Below, one piece after another: positions 1 to 8,183 of a stretch of DNA of 64,000 nucleotides. The translations under genes and the position numbers were made by a program. Positions within the stretch are counted from its first letter, which is position 1, and each line of letters opens with the position of its first letter. This DNA is from Cohnella lubricantis (GTDB taxonomy: Bacteria > Bacillota > Bacilli > Paenibacillales > Paenibacillaceae), in NCBI RefSeq assembly GCF_014212015.1, contig NZ_JACJVN010000009.1, positions 1-64,000 on the forward strand, in the 5' to 3' direction. Under the pieces are notes generated by a model. That model searched no databases and was not told the DNA's origin. It saw only the letters and a program-made list of their open reading frames with translations.

Positions 1-121
1 AGAGGTCGATCAGATCGACTGGATCGGCGGGAGCAAAGCGAAGAAAGCAGGCTGCTCAACGTTGAACAGGCGGAATACACGCCATGTTCCTGTCGAGAGC
101 CTGCCTTCATTAACAATCGCT

Positions 122-1438
122 TTAATACCCGCGCATCCGGGCAACGGGCGGATCGCGATCGCCTTCGGCCGTTATGGCGGGATCGTTCTCGCCCCCGGCC
201 GCCCTCGACCGGGCGGAAGCGCCGCGCGAAGCGACGAAGTCGGCGAGCCGCCAGTGGTCAGGCGACAGCGCGCACACCGGATCCGCGTTCCGCGCATCGC
301 CCGTCAGCAGATAAGCTTGGCACCGGCAGCCGCCGAAGTCTTGGTGCCGGCGGTCGCAGCTGCGGCACGGCTCGGGCATCCAGTCTTCGCCGCGGAACGC
401 GGTGAACGCTTCGGATTCTTGCCAGATCCAACCCAGGCTCCGCTCTTTGACGGAGTCGAAGCGCAGCGTCTCGATCCCCGCCGCGGCCGTGCATGGAAGC
501 GCGCGGCCATCGGGCGTGACGGTGAACGAGATGCTGGCCCAGCCGCCCATGCATGGCTTCGGATATTCCGCATAGTAGTCCGGCACGATCCAGATAAGCT
601 CAATAACGCCGCCTAACCGCGCCTTGCTTCGCATATAAGCTGCCTCGGCGGCTTGAAGCTGCTCCAAGCTGGGCAGCAGATATTCGCGGTTCGCGAATGC
701 CCAGCCGTAATATTGGACATTAGCCAGCTCCAGCCGCTCTGCCCCCCAAGAGACGCACAGGTCGATGATCTCCTCGACCTGATGCAGATTATGCCGATGC
801 AGCACGGCGTTCGCCTGCAGGGGAATGCCCTCGGCCTTGATCCATTCCGCGGCTCTGCGCTTCAGCTCGTGCGACTTAATGCCGGCGATGCGGTCGGACA
901 GCTCCCCGTCCGATGCCTGCACGCTAAGCTGCATGCTGTCCACGCCTGCCTCCGCGAGACGCCGCACCCGCTCGCGCGTCAATCCGACGCCGCTCGTGAT
1001 CATATTCACGAACAGCCCCAGCTCCCGAGCGCGCCGAACGAGCTGCTCCAGATCCTGCCGCAGCAACGGCTCTCCGCCCGTGAAATGCACATGCGCGACA
1101 CCCAGCTCAGCTGCCTCGTCCAGCACTCTCAGCCAATCGGCGGTACCAAGCTCGTTCTCTCTCTTCTGCAATTCCAATGGATTAGAGCAGTAAGCGCAAT
1201 GAAGAGGACAACGGTGCGTCAGCTCGGCCGTTAAGGCATAGGGAGCTTTCAGCGTGTGCGCCGCATTCGAGGAGGAATTCGATTTCGAAGAGTGATCAGC
1301 ATTCACAGAGTGATTAGTTTTCAAGGTCTGATTCGCATTCATCAAGGTCTGATTCGCATTCATCAAGGTTTGATTCGCATTCAATGAGTGATCAGCATTC
1401 GAAGTATGCGCCGCGTTCACAGTATCAGGCGCATTCAT
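122..1438 (-). CDS. pqqE: PQQ biosynthesis radical SAM enzyme PqqE
   Basis: PqqE links the Glu and Tyr side chains of the PqqA peptide, the first committed step of PQQ synthesis. From the chosen ATG the protein has 438 residues. The radical-SAM 4Fe-4S motif CPLHCAYC is at about residues 77-84, and a SPASM auxiliary-cluster region rich in Cys (CRSC, GGCRC, then a final Cys) lies near the C-terminus. The core normally begins just before the Cys motif; here about 65 extra residues precede it, built from Asn/Ala/His/Ser/Thr/Leu heptads, including three tandem 21-bp DNA repeats. Every repeat supplies another ATG, so the true start is uncertain and a shorter protein is possible. It is the last pqq gene visible, 20 bases after pqqD. 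The next 121 bases to the window edge hold no gene I can name. Confidence 0.93.
   Translation of the reverse strand: MNAPDTVNAAHTSNADHSLNANQTLMNANQTLMNANQTLKTNHSVNADHSSKSNSSSNAAHTLKAPYALTAELTHRCPLHCAYCSNPLELQKRENELGTADWLRVLDEAAELGVAHVHFTGGEPLLRQDLEQLVRRARELGLFVNMITSGVGLTRERVRRLAEAGVDSMQLSVQASDGELSDRIAGIKSHELKRRAAEWIKAEGIPLQANAVLHRHNLHQVEEIIDLCVSWGAERLELANVQYYGWAFANREYLLPSLEQLQAAEAAYMRSKARLGGVIELIWIVPDYYAEYPKPCMGGWASISFTVTPDGRALPCTAAAGIETLRFDSVKERSLGWIWQESEAFTAFRGEDWMPEPCRSCDRRHQDFGGCRCQAYLLTGDARNADPVCALSPDHWRLADFVASRGASARSRAAGGENDPAITAEGDRDPPVARMRGY
1321..1383. repeat. Three tandem 21-bp repeats inside the pqqE 5' end
   Basis: The unit tcaaggtctgattcgcattc plus one a occurs at 1321-1341, 1342-1362 and 1363-1383. 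The first two are identical and the third differs by one base. On the minus strand they encode MNANQTL heptads. The flanking protein sequence (NADHS, NAAHT) looks like older degenerate copies of the same heptad. The array is in frame, so slippage would change protein length without a frameshift. Confidence 0.9.
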
Positions 1439-1458
1439 AAGGTGCTCATGGCTTGATC

Positions 1459-1737
1459 TCACGGCTCCACCCACCCTCTGTCCGCGGCTAACATCAGAAA
1501 CTCGAGAACATCCCCCTTCAAATCCGTCTGTCCATACGCGGACTCGAGCTCTCCGACGATCTCCGAGACCGTCCGCTGCCCGTCGCACAGCCGCAAGATT
1601 GCGGCTGCAGTGGCGTTCAGGCTCACGACTCTCTCCGGCAGGAGCAGCAGCTCCGTCTGCCGGAGGGAGTCGTACTTGAGCCGCGCCGGACGGCGCAGCC
1701 GCGGCTTCGCTTCCGGAACCGGCTCCGGCAGGCTCAT
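1459..1737 (-). CDS. pqqD: PQQ biosynthesis peptide chaperone PqqD
   Basis: PqqD is the RiPP recognition element that binds PqqA and presents it to PqqE. This protein has 92 residues, the usual size. It carries a family-typical core: PARLKYD, ERVVSLN, then AAAILRLCDGQRTVSEIV and a C-terminal helix. Its ATG overlaps the pqqC stop (ATGA), so translation is coupled. A longer upstream reading in the same frame lies over pqqC and is not needed. pqqE follows after 20 bases. Confidence 0.92.
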   Translation of the reverse strand: MSLPEPVPEAKPRLRRPARLKYDSLRQTELLLLPERVVSLNATAAAILRLCDGQRTVSEIVGELESAYGQTDLKGDVLEFLMLAADRGWVEP

Positions 1738-2444
1738 GTGGCCACCTCCTTGTTGGGATAAGCGTGGCTGAGCGCATCGAGCAGCGCCCATAGCACGTCG
1801 CATTTGAAGGAGAGCGCGGCGATCGCCTGTTCTTGATCGTCGCGGCTCTTGCATTCGCGCAGCACAAGCTCCAGCCCGTGATCGGCATCGCGCGGCGCTT
1901 GATGAAGCCGGGCGCGGAAGTACTCCAGCCCCTCGGGCTTAATCCACGGATAGAGCTCCAGGAATACGCCGATCCGCTTGGATACGAGGGTCGGCGCGAA
2001 CAGCTCCGTCAGCGAGGAAGCGACGGCGATCGGCCAGGGCTGCAGCCGGCAGAAATTTACGTAAGCGTCGACCGCGAAGCGGACGGCAGGCAGAACATGC
2101 TTCTCACCTAGCATCTCGTCTCTAGGAATTCCGCACGCTTCGCCTAGCCGGACCCATGCCTCAATGCCGCCCTCGCTCCCTTCGCGGCCGTCATGGTCGA
2201 TAATACGCTGAATCCACTTGCGCCTGTCATCGCGCGAAGGCAGCTTGGACAAGATCAGCGCATCCTTGACCGGGATGTTCTTCTGATAGTAGAAACGGTT
2301 CGCGACCCAAGCGCGAAGCTGCTCGGGACTTAGCTTCCCGTCATGCATGCGGATATGATAGGGATGCTTATCGTGATAGCGCCTTTCACCTACCTCTCGC
2401 AGGCGATTCGTTAATTCCTCATTCGACAACAAGAAAGCGTCCAA
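1734..2444 (-). CDS. pqqC: Pyrroloquinoline-quinone synthase PqqC
   Basis: PqqC catalyses the final cofactor-free ring closure and eight-electron oxidation to PQQ. The 236-residue length is close to the family norm. Family features visible include the N-terminal RYHDKHPYHIRMHDG segment, WVANRFYYQKNIPVKDA, and IIDHDGREG, which contain the His, Arg, Tyr and Lys residues that line the active site in known PqqC. The ATG lies 2 bases after the pqqB stop, and its own stop overlaps the pqqD start. Confidence 0.95.
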   Translation of the reverse strand: MDAFLLSNEELTNRLREVGERRYHDKHPYHIRMHDGKLSPEQLRAWVANRFYYQKNIPVKDALILSKLPSRDDRRKWIQRIIDHDGREGSEGGIEAWVRLGEACGIPRDEMLGEKHVLPAVRFAVDAYVNFCRLQPWPIAVASSLTELFAPTLVSKRIGVFLELYPWIKPEGLEYFRARLHQAPRDADHGLELVLRECKSRDDQEQAIAALSFKCDVLWALLDALSHAYPNKEVAT

Positions 2445-2446
2445 CC

Positions 2447-3358
2447 TTAAACCTCCAGTTCCATGCCGTCATAGCCGACTTCGATTCCGAGCGCGTCCAG
2501 TTGGCGGCGTTCGGGCGAGTTCTCGTCCAGCATCGGATTCGTATTGTTGATATGAATATAGATTTTGCGGCGAACGGGCAGACGGACGAGCTTCTCCATT
2601 GTGCCGCCCGATCCGGAGACGGCCAGATGTCCCATATCGGCAGCGCTCCAATCGGAGATGCCCAGTGTCTGCAGCTCGTCGGAACGCCAGAAGGTTCCGT
2701 CCACCAACAGGCAGTCCGTGTCCGCGGCATGCCGCTCCAGCTCCTCGCTCCATCGCTCCACGCCCGGCGCATAGACGGCGACGCCGCCGGTGGCCGTATC
2801 CTCCAATCGGTAGCCGACGACCCAGTCGCCTCCCAATCTCTCAGACCGCGTTCCGTCCGCATAGCGAGGCGGTTTGCTGCCCAGCGAGAACGAACACACC
2901 TTTACTCTTCCCTCAAAAAGAGGAAAAGATTCCCTCGGACGCGCCTCCTCCCATCGGAAGCTGGCGAAGGGCTCCACGATGCTCCTCACCGGAAAAGAAC
3001 GCACCAGCGCCGCAAGCACCGGACGCGGCGCCCAAACGCTCAGCTCCGCGGACTGCCGCAGCTGAAGCAAGCCTGCGGTATGGTCCAGCTCCGCGTCGGT
3101 CAGCAGCACGCCGGCAATCGGGGAGCCGCGCACGTCAGGGCCGGCCTGCAGCTGCGGAGCGGCTTCGATCTGGCAGCTGATGTCTGGCGACGCGTTCAGC
3201 AGGACCCAAGCCCGGCCGTCCGCGGAGACGGCAAGCGAATCGTTCGTTCGGGGACGGACGGCAGGGTCCCCGGCCCGCGCCCTGCGGCAGTTCGGGCAGG
3301 CGCAGTTCCACTGCGGCAGCCCTCCTCCCGCCGAAGCGCCCAAGATGCGAATCTGCAC
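2447..3358 (-). CDS. pqqB: PQQ biosynthesis protein PqqB
   Basis: PqqB is a metallo-beta-lactamase-fold protein. Recent work on the family assigns it an iron-dependent hydroxylation of the crosslinked Glu-Tyr intermediate. Diagnostic sequence is the N-terminal IRILGASAGGGLPQWNCACP, a CxxC pair, and the metal motif TDAELDHT. I chose the GTG at 3358 because a strong AGAGGGGGG ribosome site lies just upstream and PqqB proteins normally start with this MxIRxLG segment (303 residues). An ATG at 3451, overlapping pqqA, would add 31 atypical residues. Confidence 0.94.
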   Translation of the reverse strand: MQIRILGASAGGGLPQWNCACPNCRRARAGDPAVRPRTNDSLAVSADGRAWVLLNASPDISCQIEAAPQLQAGPDVRGSPIAGVLLTDAELDHTAGLLQLRQSAELSVWAPRPVLAALVRSFPVRSIVEPFASFRWEEARPRESFPLFEGRVKVCSFSLGSKPPRYADGTRSERLGGDWVVGYRLEDTATGGVAVYAPGVERWSEELERHAADTDCLLVDGTFWRSDELQTLGISDWSAADMGHLAVSGSGGTMEKLVRLPVRRKIYIHINNTNPMLDENSPERRQLDALGIEVGYDGMELEV

Positions 3359-3434
3359 GCGATCCCCCCTCTTCTGGACAGTATCGCCTAACTCTGGACA
3401 ATAGAAAGGCCGGAGAGTCTCCGGCTCAGTGGCG

Positions 3435-3506
3435 TTATTTTTGATAAGCATAGGAAGTCACTTCAGCGCACACCTCAATGACCTCGAAGTCGGGCTTCAC
3501 CCACAT
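3435..3506 (-). CDS. pqqA: PQQ precursor peptide PqqA (23 residues)
   Basis: This short gene encodes the 23-residue peptide from which PQQ is built. The sequence starts MWVKPDFEVIEV and contains EVTSY: the invariant Glu-x3-Tyr pair crosslinked by PqqE, with the Val-Thr between them typical of PqqA. The MW-KP start is also family-typical. A strong GGGAGGTGGG site sits 5 bases before the ATG. It is first in a pqqABCDE operon. A -10-like TATACT on the minus strand at 3549-3554 may belong to its promoter, but no convincing -35 was found. Confidence 0.9.
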   Translation of the reverse strand: MWVKPDFEVIEVCAEVTSYAYQK

Positions 3507-3696
3507 CGATCCCACCTCCCTTCCAGCGGCGAATGGGCATTTGTCATTAGTATATGTGGCGCCCGCTGTTCCATAACCAGAAAGTTCCTCCGAATCGGAC
3601 AACATCTCTATTCCCGGCGGCGCAAGAGGGTAGATTCGCCTCGGAAATAGCAGCATCTTGCCGTCAACTGGCGTCGAATTTACATTCCGTTAACAA

Positions 3697-3713
3697 TGGG
3701 CAGAACTTGCCCA
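3697..3713. promoter_or_regulatory. Inverted repeat between pqqA and the c-di-GMP operon
   Basis: TGGGCA-gaact-TGCCCA is a perfect 6-bp dyad in the 278-base divergent region between pqqA and the EAL-CBS-GGDEF gene. It could be an operator for either side. The regulator is unknown. A weak plus-strand promoter (TTGCCG, 17 bases, TACATT at 3658-3686) ends just before it. Confidence 0.35.
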
Positions 3714-3784
3714 TACATCCGAGTGGTACGGTTAGGACAAAAGTACGATGCCGGGAATGTACGTCTATGCGCGCTGGAAGATTC

Positions 3785-6262
3785 ATGAACCTCTTATCCA
3801 ACACCTACGCTCATCTGAATAGCTTCCGCCAAGAGGCGGCGGCGACTGCCGAACGCTTCATGCGGCATGGTCTCTTGCGCTCGAACAAGTCTCTTCATTC
3901 GGAGGAGTCATACGTGGAGGGGAATCGTCTAAGCATTTGGCCTAATCGGGATTGGATTCACGAGTTGTCTGCCGCCGCTGGAAGCGGACCGCTCTGTCTG
4001 ATGATCGTCCATTGGAGCCGGAAGCAACGAACGGGGGACGGAGAGCGGGACCAAGCGGAAACGCCGCTTCGCATGCGCAGGCTTCTGCGCGCCGCTGCAT
4101 ATCGGTTCCGCAGCCAAATGGACGGCCGGACGGAATGGGTGCAATCCGGCGATACGCTCGTTCTGCTGACAGTCGTTCCGGAAGCTCCGCAAGGGACAGA
4201 TCGCCATGCGCTTCCGGGAAGATTGGAGTATTTGCTGCGGGAGACGGTCTTCCGCACGATGACAAGCAAGCTCGCAGGGAGCTTGTCTATTCGGGAAGGC
4301 ACGTTCCGCTTCGGATGGGCATGGTTGGATTGGACTTGCGGACAAGGCGTGAAGCGGAGCGGAAAGCCGAGAGCGGAGCCGCCCGCAGCGGGTGGGGCGA
4401 AGTCGGAGGAAGCGCTGTTGTCCGCTTGGCAGATGGCTTGGAAGCGGACGCTGGACGCTTCGGCTGTCATGAACGGAGCCGCCTTCCGGAAGGAAGACCC
4501 GATGTCAGCGGGCGAGATCGAGATCCGGTACGCGCCGATGCTGTCCTTGCTTGACGGCTCGCTGTTCGGCTTTGAAGCGGTTCCGTATCGGAGGCGTACG
4601 GGACAGAGGTGGCCCGCGGCCGCCATGCTCGCGGAAGCGGAAGCGGCCGGCAGGCTGTACGAGTGCGACCGGCGCTTCCGGGAAGCGGCTATTCGCGCGC
4701 TGCCGATCCGGCACGGGGAAGCGAGGCTGTTCATTCAGGCTTCGGCTTCGATCATGAACGATGCTAGGCTGTATCCCGGCACGACGTTAAGAAGAATGGA
4801 AGCGGCCGGCATCCGGCCGGAGCATGTCGTGCTGGTGTTCGAAGTCGGAACGCCGTCTGCCGAGAGAGACGGGGATGCGCTTCGGGCAGCCGTTCGGCAT
4901 TACCGCGACCAAGGCTTTCGCATCGCGCTAACCGGTATCGAAGCGAAGCGGGAATCGCTGCTGCGCATGCTGACGCTGCATCCGGATTACGCCCGGATCG
5001 ATGTCGGCTGGATGGCGATGGAAGAATCGGACGACAGCCGAACGATCGATGAGTCGCTTCTCGGAGCGCTCTCCAGGCTGGCGCGGAAGGAGCAGATCGT
5101 CTTGCTGGCGGGCGGCATCGAGCGGGATTCGCAGATCGGCCCTTTGATCGCGAGCGGTATCGTGTACGGCCAAGGGAGCTGGATCGGGCCGGAGGCGGCG
5201 GCGCCTGCTTCAATCGGGCGCCACGTTCGCGACCGCATCCGCCTTGAACTGAACAAGCGTTACCGCAGGGAAGGCGGCTCCTTGTCTGAGCTTAGCGCGC
5301 CCGTCGAGACGTTCAGCCGGCAGACGCCCGTGTCGGATATCGCGCGGCATTTCGAGAGCCGTCGAGATATCCACGGGTTCGTCATCGCCGAGGAAGGGCG
5401 CCCCGTCGGATTGCTCATGAAGGAGAAGCTCCATCAGCTGCTGTCCGGTCAGTTCGGCTTGCCGCTCTATTGGAACCGTCCGGTGGATAAGATCATGGAT
5501 ACGCAGCCTCTCATCGCGGACGAGTCCACCCCGATCGATCAAGTGTCGCAGATGGCGATGGCCCGGGAGCCGGACAAGCTGTACGACGCGGTCGTCGTGA
5601 CGCGGGACGGGCTCGTGAGCGGCATCGCATCGATTCGGTCGCTGCTGGAATGGGTGACGAACGCCCGCATGACGGACGCCCAATGGGCCAATCCGCTCAC
5701 CGGATTGCCAGGCAACGAGCCGATCCGCAAGGAGCTGACCCGGCGGATCGGGGAGGGCAGGCCGTTCGCGGTGCTATATGCGGACGTCGACTACTTCAAA
5801 TGGTTTAACGACCGGTTCGGCTTCCATCGCGGGGACGAAGTGATTCGGTTCACCGCAGACGTCATCGTCTCATCCGTACAATCCGGCGCGCAGGAAGACG
5901 CATTCGTCGGCCATATCGGCGGGGATGACTTCATTGCGGTCATCGGCTGTGAGGAGGCGAACGAGCTGTCCCGTCTCATTCTGGAACGGTTCGAGCAAGG
6001 GATCGCCGGTTACATCGGTTCCGATGCCGGTCCGGTCGTAGACCGGGAAGGCCAGCCCGTGGAGGCGGAAGGGTTGTCGATATCGCTGTCGCTGCTCCTA
6101 TGCGAAGATTCGGGCGGCTGGACGCCGGATCGGCTGGCGGAGCGGGCGGCGCATCTGAAGAAGCGAGCCAAGCTCCAGCAGGGTAATTCCTTCGTGTGGG
6201 AATCGATCCGCCAGGAGCCGATTGCAGCCAACAATATGAAGCATGGAGTGGAGTCATCTTGA
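3785..6262 (+). CDS. Diguanylate cyclase with degenerate EAL and CBS domains
   Basis: Predicted cyclic-di-GMP synthase of 825 residues from the ATG at 3785 (GGAAG upstream); an ATG at 3767 is an alternative. Order: N-terminal region of unknown fold (about 1-230), an EAL-like domain (about 240-480), two CBS modules (about 500-630) and a C-terminal GGDEF domain (about 645-800) with NPLTGLP, ADVDYFKWFND and GGDDF. The GGDEF active site looks usable, with Asp for Glu at position four, but the RxxD inhibitory site is missing. The EAL domain is dead: EAL reads EAV, ELTE reads EVGT, the DD pair and catalytic Lys are gone, and AEG reads AGG. It is probably a nucleotide-sensing or scaffold module. No membrane segment is evident. 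Translation is coupled to the next gene by a TTGA overlap. Confidence 0.85.
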   Translation: MNLLSNTYAHLNSFRQEAAATAERFMRHGLLRSNKSLHSEESYVEGNRLSIWPNRDWIHELSAAAGSGPLCLMIVHWSRKQRTGDGERDQAETPLRMRRLLRAAAYRFRSQMDGRTEWVQSGDTLVLLTVVPEAPQGTDRHALPGRLEYLLRETVFRTMTSKLAGSLSIREGTFRFGWAWLDWTCGQGVKRSGKPRAEPPAAGGAKSEEALLSAWQMAWKRTLDASAVMNGAAFRKEDPMSAGEIEIRYAPMLSLLDGSLFGFEAVPYRRRTGQRWPAAAMLAEAEAAGRLYECDRRFREAAIRALPIRHGEARLFIQASASIMNDARLYPGTTLRRMEAAGIRPEHVVLVFEVGTPSAERDGDALRAAVRHYRDQGFRIALTGIEAKRESLLRMLTLHPDYARIDVGWMAMEESDDSRTIDESLLGALSRLARKEQIVLLAGGIERDSQIGPLIASGIVYGQGSWIGPEAAAPASIGRHVRDRIRLELNKRYRREGGSLSELSAPVETFSRQTPVSDIARHFESRRDIHGFVIAEEGRPVGLLMKEKLHQLLSGQFGLPLYWNRPVDKIMDTQPLIADESTPIDQVSQMAMAREPDKLYDAVVVTRDGLVSGIASIRSLLEWVTNARMTDAQWANPLTGLPGNEPIRKELTRRIGEGRPFAVLYADVDYFKWFNDRFGFHRGDEVIRFTADVIVSSVQSGAQEDAFVGHIGGDDFIAVIGCEEANELSRLILERFEQGIAGYIGSDAGPVVDREGQPVEAEGLSISLSLLLCEDSGGWTPDRLAERAAHLKKRAKLQQGNSFVWESIRQEPIAANNMKHGVESS

Positions 6263-7485
6263 AGAACATCGGGTGGAACAAGACAGGCTGGAGCCGGCTC
6301 CAGGAACAGGCGAAGAGCTGCGGCTATGCAGAGGATAATGGCGTTAGACTCGGTTTGATTGGTTTGGATTGGCGGGAGAACGGCTTGCAGGTCGACAAGA
6401 GAACGAGCGACCGCCATTGGACGGAGTGGCTTCGCGAGGCGCTTCCGGATGAGAACGTCTGGTTCGTAGACCGGATCTCCAGCCATTTATGGTTCGTCGC
6501 GGAAGCGACGGAATGCTCCGTGGAAGCGGCGGAAGCTTGCTTGGCAGCCATCGCGCGCAGGCTGCGGCAAGCGCTCGGCGCTGCTCCCGGCGTGCCGGAG
6601 GACGGCGAAGGGTTCGGCGTTGCCTTGATGAAGCTGGCTTCCGGCCGTTCGGCCCAAGAAGCCGCATACGATGCGCTGCTTGATGCGGTCGGCCGAATGC
6701 GCCGATGGCAGGAAGCGGCTCCCGCCGATCGGGAGCTGCGCCGTGAGATGGAGCGGATTCTGCAAGAGCAGAGCATACGCAGCGTCTTCCAGCCGATTAT
6801 GCGAATAGCGACGGGAGAGGTATTCGGGTTCGAGGCGCTGACGAGATGCCCGGATCGCTGCCATTTCGACGGACCTCAGGGGCTATTCCAATTCGCAGAG
6901 CGGGAGGGCTACGCGTACTCGCTCGACAGGCTGGCACGGGAGAAGGCGATCCGCAGCTGTCCTCCGCTGAATGCCGCGCAGAAGATCTTCCTGAACGTGA
7001 CAAGCGGCATCATGAAGGACCCGGGGTTCGTCTCCGGACAGACAATCCATTGGCTTCGCCAGAGAGGGCTGCATCCGGGGCAGATCGTCTTGGAGCTGAC
7101 GGAGAGAAGCTCGATCGATGACTTCTCCGAAGCCAAGAAGGTGCTGGAGCATTACCGCAGCCAAGGATACGAGATTGCCATCGACGACGCGGGAGCGGGC
7201 TATTCGTCGCTTCAGTCGATTGTGGAGCTGCAGCCGGACTATATTAAAGTCGACAAGTCGCTCGTCCAGAACGCGGATCGCGACGAGATGAAGAAGCAGA
7301 TGCTGCGAACGTTCGTCCGATTCGCCAGACGGATGGACATCCGGACGGTAGCCGAAGGCATCGAGCGCCCGGAGGAGCTGCGGCTGCTGCGAACGCTCGG
7401 CATCGACTTCGGGCAGGGCTACCTGCTTGGACGGCCGGGCGAATACGGAACGGGTCCCGTTGCGGGCGGCTTGCCCAATGGGTAG
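6259..7485 (+). CDS. EAL-domain cyclic-di-GMP phosphodiesterase
   Basis: Predicted enzyme hydrolysing cyclic-di-GMP to pGpG. I chose a TTG start that overlaps the previous stop (TTGA), with GGAG about 10 bases before it; this gives 408 residues. The N-terminal 170 residues have no clear domain and resemble the N-terminus of the upstream protein in style. The EAL domain (about 180-395) keeps every catalytic signature: FEALTR, FLNV, ELTE, DDAGAGYSS, YIKVDKS, AEGIE and GQGYLLG. This contrasts with its partner, so the pair combines a synthase and a working hydrolase. Its stop is about 12 bases before the hairpin repeat array. Confidence 0.88.
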   Translation: MKNIGWNKTGWSRLQEQAKSCGYAEDNGVRLGLIGLDWRENGLQVDKRTSDRHWTEWLREALPDENVWFVDRISSHLWFVAEATECSVEAAEACLAAIARRLRQALGAAPGVPEDGEGFGVALMKLASGRSAQEAAYDALLDAVGRMRRWQEAAPADRELRREMERILQEQSIRSVFQPIMRIATGEVFGFEALTRCPDRCHFDGPQGLFQFAEREGYAYSLDRLAREKAIRSCPPLNAAQKIFLNVTSGIMKDPGFVSGQTIHWLRQRGLHPGQIVLELTERSSIDDFSEAKKVLEHYRSQGYEIAIDDAGAGYSSLQSIVELQPDYIKVDKSLVQNADRDEMKKQMLRTFVRFARRMDIRTVAEGIERPEELRLLRTLGIDFGQGYLLGRPGEYGTGPVAGGLPNG

Positions 7486-7497
7486 GCAGTGGAGGAT

Positions 7498-8030
7498 CCC
7501 GGAGAAGTCGGGTTACAGCGGCTCAGCAGAGCCCGAGCAGGCCTGTAACCCGGAGAAGTCGGGTTACAGCGGCTTAGCAGAGCTCGAGCAGACCTGCAAC
7601 CCGAAAAAGTCGGGTTACAGGAGCTCAGCAGAGCCCGAGCAGGCCTGTAACCCGGAGAAGTCGGGTTACAGCGGCTTAGCAGAGCTCGAGCAGACCTGCA
7701 ACCCGAAAAAGTCGGGTTACAGGAGCTCAGCAGAGCCCGAGCAGCGCTGTAACCCGAAAAAGTCGGGTTACAGGAGCTCAGTAGAGCTCGAGCAGGCCTG
7801 TAACCCGGAGAAGTCGGGTTACAGGAGCTCAGCAGAGCCCGAGCAGCGCTGCAACCCGGAGAAGTCGGGTTACAGGGGCTCAGCAGAGCCCGAGCAGGCC
7901 TGTAACCCGGAGAAGTCGGGTTACGGCGGCTCAGCAGAGCCCGAGCAGCGCTGCAACCCGGAGAAGTCGTGTTACAGCAGCTCAGCAAGAACCCGAGCAG
8001 CGCTGTAACCCGAAAATATCGGGTTACAGC
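7498..8030. repeat. Tandem array of eleven 51-bp hairpin units
   Basis: Eleven copies recur every 51 bp; the last step is 52 bp because of a one-base insertion. Each unit centres on CTGTAACCCG, a 7-base loop (gagaagt or aaaaagt) and CGGGTTACAG, an almost perfect 10-bp stem. Units are separated by a conserved gctcagcagagcccgagcag spacer. The first unit lacks part of its left arm. Because 51 is divisible by three and stops are absent, one frame on each strand stays open, but neither has a ribosome site and neither looks like a protein. The array fills most of the 700-base gap between the EAL gene and polA. The remaining 8031-8183 holds the polA leader with an AT-rich TATGAT, but no clear promoter. 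Confidence 0.92.
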
Positions 8031-8183
8031 GACCCCTCGCCTAGCGCCATCACTTGCGTTGTCGCCGCAGCTCCAGCCTTCGCTCGTTCCCCTAGCCTTT
8101 ATCGCTCGTCTACCGGCCTTTATGGTATGATATCGCTAGATGAATTTACCGGACATAGCGCTGCCGGAGAAGGTGGATGAACA

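Noticed and set aside
1-121. Partial gene downstream of pqqE at the window edge
   Set aside because: Only 121 bases are visible. One minus-strand frame is open for about 37 codons but shows no recognisable motif.
7419-8008. Long ORFs on both strands across the hairpin array, encoding a 17-residue repeat protein
   Set aside because: They stay open only because the 51-bp unit is divisible by three and has no stops. Starts lie inside the EAL gene, there are no ribosome sites, and changes between units follow the hairpin rather than codon positions.
7498-8030. CRISPR array
   Set aside because: The segments between the palindromes are near-identical, not unique spacers, and no cas genes are near.
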